Source: Pseudomonas sp. IPO3778
GTDB lineage: Bacteria; Pseudomonadota; Gammaproteobacteria; Pseudomonadales; Pseudomonadaceae
Assembly: GCF_013386825.1 (NCBI RefSeq)
Contig: NZ_JACARC010000025.1
Location: 1-55,886, forward strand
DNA length: 55,886 nt
Direction: 5' to 3'
Position numbers and translations under genes: made by a program
Shown: piece by piece, positions 53,376 through 55,886 of the stretch
Layout of the letters: each line of letters opens with the position of its first letter
How positions within the stretch are numbered: position 1 is the first letter of the stretch
The notes under the pieces: model-generated
Told to the model about the DNA's origin: nothing
The model's input: the letters and a program-made list of their open reading frames with translations, nothing else
Database searches by the model: none

Positions 53376-54722
53376 ATGTATCCACGTCTTTTACTGGCCG
53401 TCACTCTGGCGTCCAGCACCCAGGCTTTCGCTCAGGACAACGCTCAAGCCAGCGCACCGGGCTTCCTCGAAGGCAGCACCCTGGACCTGAACCTGCGTCA
53501 CTACTACTCCAACCAGCACACTCAGCGCACCACTCACCTGGGCATCAAGAAAGCCGGCGGTATCGAACCTACCCGCGTGCGGGAAACCTGGGTACAGACC
53601 AGCATGCTCAAGTACAGCTCCGGCTACACCCAGGGCCTGATCGGCGTGGGCGTGGACGCGGGGATCTTCAGCGCGGTCAACCTGGAGCGCGGCCACGGCA
53701 AGGTGGCCAATGGCGGCGACCGGGTGCTGGTGGATGGCGACGGCGACGCGATTCCCACCTGGAGCCGCCTCGGCGTGGGCGACGTGCGTTTTCGCCTGTC
53801 GAGCACCGAGATCAAGGCCGGCCGCCTGATGACCGACAACCCGATCCTGCGCTACAAGGACAACCGCGCCCTGCCCTCCAGCTTCCAGGGCGTGGGCCTG
53901 TTCAGTAACGAATTCGACTGGCTGTCGGTGCAAGGCGGCAGCTTCGAACGGGCGATCCCGCGCACCGGCACCGGCGCCGAAAAACTCACCACCACCTTCG
54001 GCAACCGCGCCTACACCGGCTCACGCATCAGCTACCTGGGGGCCACGGTCAAGCCGGGTTACGGGCTGGAAGCCAGCGTCTACGCGTCGCGCTTCGAAGA
54101 CATGTGGGACCAGACCTACGTCGGCCTGACCCACCGCATCGGCGACAAAAGCGACCTAGCCCTGAAGACCGCCTTCAACTACTACCACACCCGCGATTCA
54201 GGCGACAAAAACCTCGGCTACATCGACAACAACGCCGCCAGCCTGGCCTTCACCGCCACGCACCTGGCCCACAGCCTGACCCTGGCTTGGCAGCAGGTGT
54301 TCGGCAACGAATACTTCGACTATGTGTGGGAGTCCACCGGCAACTACATGGCCAACTCGCTGTACTCGGACTACAACGGCCCCAACGAAAAATCCTGGCA
54401 ACTGCGCTACGACCTGGACTTCGCCGCCTACGGCGTGCCCGGCCTCACCGCCAGCCTGTGGCACGCCAAGGGCTGGGACATCGACGGCACCCACTACGAC
54501 GGCGACCGCAACGGCCACAACACCGGCTATAACGTGCGCGGCCTGGACGGTGCCAAACACAACGAAAACGGCTTGATGCTGGCCTACGTGATCCAGTCCG
54601 GCAGCCTCAAAAACACCGTACTGCGCACCATCGTCTACAACCACCGGGCCAGTGGCGGGCAGATCGACGGCAGCTACGACGAGTTCCGCCTCGTCGCCAA
54701 CGTGCCGATCAATATCTTCTGA
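53376..54722 (+). CDS. OprD-family outer-membrane porin
   Basis: A 448-residue 18-strand substrate-specific porin. The signal peptide MYPRLLLAVTLASSTQAFAQ is followed by FLEGSTLDLNLRHYYSN, the GLIGVGVDAG segment, KAGRLMTDNPIL and a final strand NVPINIF ending in Phe, all typical of OprD. These porins pass small acids, amino acids or amides. It follows the MHS transporter by 101 bases and converges with the LysR gene. It probably supplies the amidase-transporter route. Confidence 0.93.
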   Translation: MYPRLLLAVTLASSTQAFAQDNAQASAPGFLEGSTLDLNLRHYYSNQHTQRTTHLGIKKAGGIEPTRVRETWVQTSMLKYSSGYTQGLIGVGVDAGIFSAVNLERGHGKVANGGDRVLVDGDGDAIPTWSRLGVGDVRFRLSSTEIKAGRLMTDNPILRYKDNRALPSSFQGVGLFSNEFDWLSVQGGSFERAIPRTGTGAEKLTTTFGNRAYTGSRISYLGATVKPGYGLEASVYASRFEDMWDQTYVGLTHRIGDKSDLALKTAFNYYHTRDSGDKNLGYIDNNAASLAFTATHLAHSLTLAWQQVFGNEYFDYVWESTGNYMANSLYSDYNGPNEKSWQLRYDLDFAAYGVPGLTASLWHAKGWDIDGTHYDGDRNGHNTGYNVRGLDGAKHNENGLMLAYVIQSGSLKNTVLRTIVYNHRASGGQIDGSYDEFRLVANVPINIF

Positions 54723-54731
54723 GGCTCAGGC

Positions 54732-55634
54732 TCAGTTCAGCGAACAACGCTGCATCGCCCCCGCCAGCATCTCCTGGCACTTGAGCACCGCCACCGAACG
54801 GGGGCGGTTGCGGTACACGCACAGGTCGATGCGGATGCGGCCAAGGTCTTCATCGGCGATCGGCACGGCCACCAGGCCGTCGCCCAGGTCGCGCACGTCT
54901 ACCTCTACCTGGGGCAAAATCAACACGGCTGCCCGTTGTCGGGCCAGGCTCTTTTGCACTTCCAGGGAGCTGGTGGTGAACACCGGTTCGAGGGTCACTC
55001 CGCGTTTTTTAGCGGCTACTTCCAGGGCCTGGCGCACGCCGTAGGCTGAGTCGGGAATCGCCAGGGGCTGGCCTTCCAGTTCGCTCAATTCGATGCTTTC
55101 GCGCTGGGCGAAGGGGTGTTCGGCGCTGACCAGTACCCGGTGCCACAGCTGGCAGTGGGCGGTGACTTCGACGTCGGCGCGCTCTTGCAGGTAGAACGCC
55201 AGGCCCAGGTCGGCTTCGCCGCTGCACAAGGCGTCGAGGGTGGCCGAGGCGCTGGCGATCACGATGTTGAAGGTGACCTTGGGGTGGGCGCGGTAGAAGG
55301 TGGCGAGTACCGGGGCGAGTACGGTGGAAACGATACTTTCTGACACATGGATGCTGATGTTACCGGCCACCTGGCTTTGGCGGCTGGCGATGACTTCGCG
55401 CACCTGGTCGAGGCCGCGCAGGGTTGAGGTGACTTGTTCGGCGAGGCATTCGCCCTCGGCGGTGAGGCGGATGCCACGGGGGCCGCGTTCAATCAGGGTG
55501 GCGCCGAAGAAGTGTTCGAGGTGTTCGATTTGGCGGCTGACGGCGGTGGGGGTGACGTAGAGACGCTCGGCGGCCTTACGCAGGGAGGCGCAGCGGGCGA
55601 CCTCGTGGAAATATCGCAAGGCGCGTAGTTGCAT
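54732..55634 (-). CDS. LysR-family transcriptional regulator
   Basis: A 300-residue regulator. The winged helix-turn-helix is at 1-60 (MQLRALRYFHEVARCASLRKAAERL, PTAVSRQIEHLE), followed by a LysR effector-binding domain (about 90-295). The ATG at 55634 gives the normal LysR start; an earlier ATG would add an unusual Pro-rich stretch. It ends 9 bases from the convergent porin stop. It may control the amidase-transporter-porin genes, although LysR regulators more often sit divergent to their targets. Confidence 0.92.
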   Translation of the reverse strand: MQLRALRYFHEVARCASLRKAAERLYVTPTAVSRQIEHLEHFFGATLIERGPRGIRLTAEGECLAEQVTSTLRGLDQVREVIASRQSQVAGNISIHVSESIVSTVLAPVLATFYRAHPKVTFNIVIASASATLDALCSGEADLGLAFYLQERADVEVTAHCQLWHRVLVSAEHPFAQRESIELSELEGQPLAIPDSAYGVRQALEVAAKKRGVTLEPVFTTSSLEVQKSLARQRAAVLILPQVEVDVRDLGDGLVAVPIADEDLGRIRIDLCVYRNRPRSVAVLKCQEMLAGAMQRCSLN

Positions 55635-55700
55635 GGGGGGGTCCTTTTTCTGGGGCTGGGGTGGGTGGGGAGGCAATTACTGCGCCAGCTGTTCTGTTCT

Positions 55701-55886
55701 GTGTACATATCCGTTGCTGCGGTAACGGCCGCTATGGGTTCCGCCCTTACGGCGGGTCACTTTTGGAAAAGAGCCCCAAAAGTAACCAAAAGGGCTCTTG
55801 CCCCACCACTCGGCACCTCGCCTAGGCTCGGTGTGCCCGCACTCCGGCATTGCTCCGCGGGCCGCCGCGACGGGGCGTCCCTGCCC
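55701..55886. repeat. Non-coding intergenic repeat, running off the window
   Basis: The region from GTGTACATATCCGTTGCTG on resembles a long intergenic repeat common in fluorescens-group genomes. It has nested inverted repeats: CCGCC/GGCGG at 55741-55755, ACTTTTGG with CCAAAAGT, and AAGAGCCC with GGGCTCTT, then a CG-rich tail. No coding frame is supported. The right end is cut by the window edge. Confidence 0.6.

Overview
The window reads as a chromosome segment from a Pseudomonas of the fluorescens group. The reasons are high G+C coding DNA, the gacA-uvrC-pgsA-tRNA-Gly order, REP-type inverted repeats carrying the GTGGGAGC...GCTCCCAC ends common in that group, an OprD-family porin, and a long non-coding repeat of fluorescens type at the right end. 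No plasmid, prophage, CRISPR array or complete insertion sequence is visible. All function calls come from reading motifs and family resemblance; no database search was possible.

Layout. (1) 219-6985: a six-gene operon, purU-folD-soxB-soxD-soxA-soxG, for oxidative demethylation of an N-methyl amine (sarcosine-oxidase type) with disposal of the one-carbon unit through tetrahydrofolate. The delta subunit has lost two of four zinc ligands, so this looks like a paralogue. (2) 7137-12676: an NCS1 nucleobase-type permease, a flavin reductase, a chemoreceptor and a luciferase-like monooxygenase, each preceded by a near-identical TGGTATACCA-type site. This looks like one regulon for sensing, importing and oxidising an unidentified N-heterocycle and is the most attractive undescribed unit. 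(3) 13000-16368: a two-component system and a D-Ala-D-Ala carboxypeptidase, with TTAA-N6-TTAA boxes before the first and the last gene. (4) 16418-19486: an odd alpha/beta-hydrolase lipoprotein, an EcsC-family protein and a PhyH-type dioxygenase. (5) 19571-22784: tRNA-Gly, pgsA, uvrC and gacA. (6) 22936-24887: a CI/Cro-like pair of small HTH proteins, an acetyltransferase and a carbon-nitrogen hydrolase. (7) 25033-26588: a DAHP synthase preceded by two aromatic-rich short reading frames and a strong terminator, probably an attenuator.

(8) 26705-42594: a catabolic island. On the minus strand are a class II aldolase, a TetR regulator, a PaaG-like isomerase, an acyl-CoA dehydrogenase, an NDP-forming acyl-CoA synthetase, a ThDP decarboxylase, a peptide-type ABC importer and a quinone reductase. 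Divergently transcribed are an OYE-type Fe-S flavoprotein and an XRE-cupin regulator, with a perfect AT-rich palindrome in the shared promoter. The substrate is not known. (9) 42716-46015: two overlapping unknown genes, an outer-membrane beta-barrel protein, a DUF3455 protein and a protein carrying an SGC...H dyad like that of CNF1/BLF1 deamidases. (10) 46273-50302: a FecR-like protein, a membrane c-haem sensor with HAMP, a Ser/Thr kinase and a PP2C phosphatase, apparently one signalling operon. (11) 50439-55634: an amidase, an MHS-type MFS transporter, an OprD porin and a LysR regulator. The window ends in a non-coding repeat.
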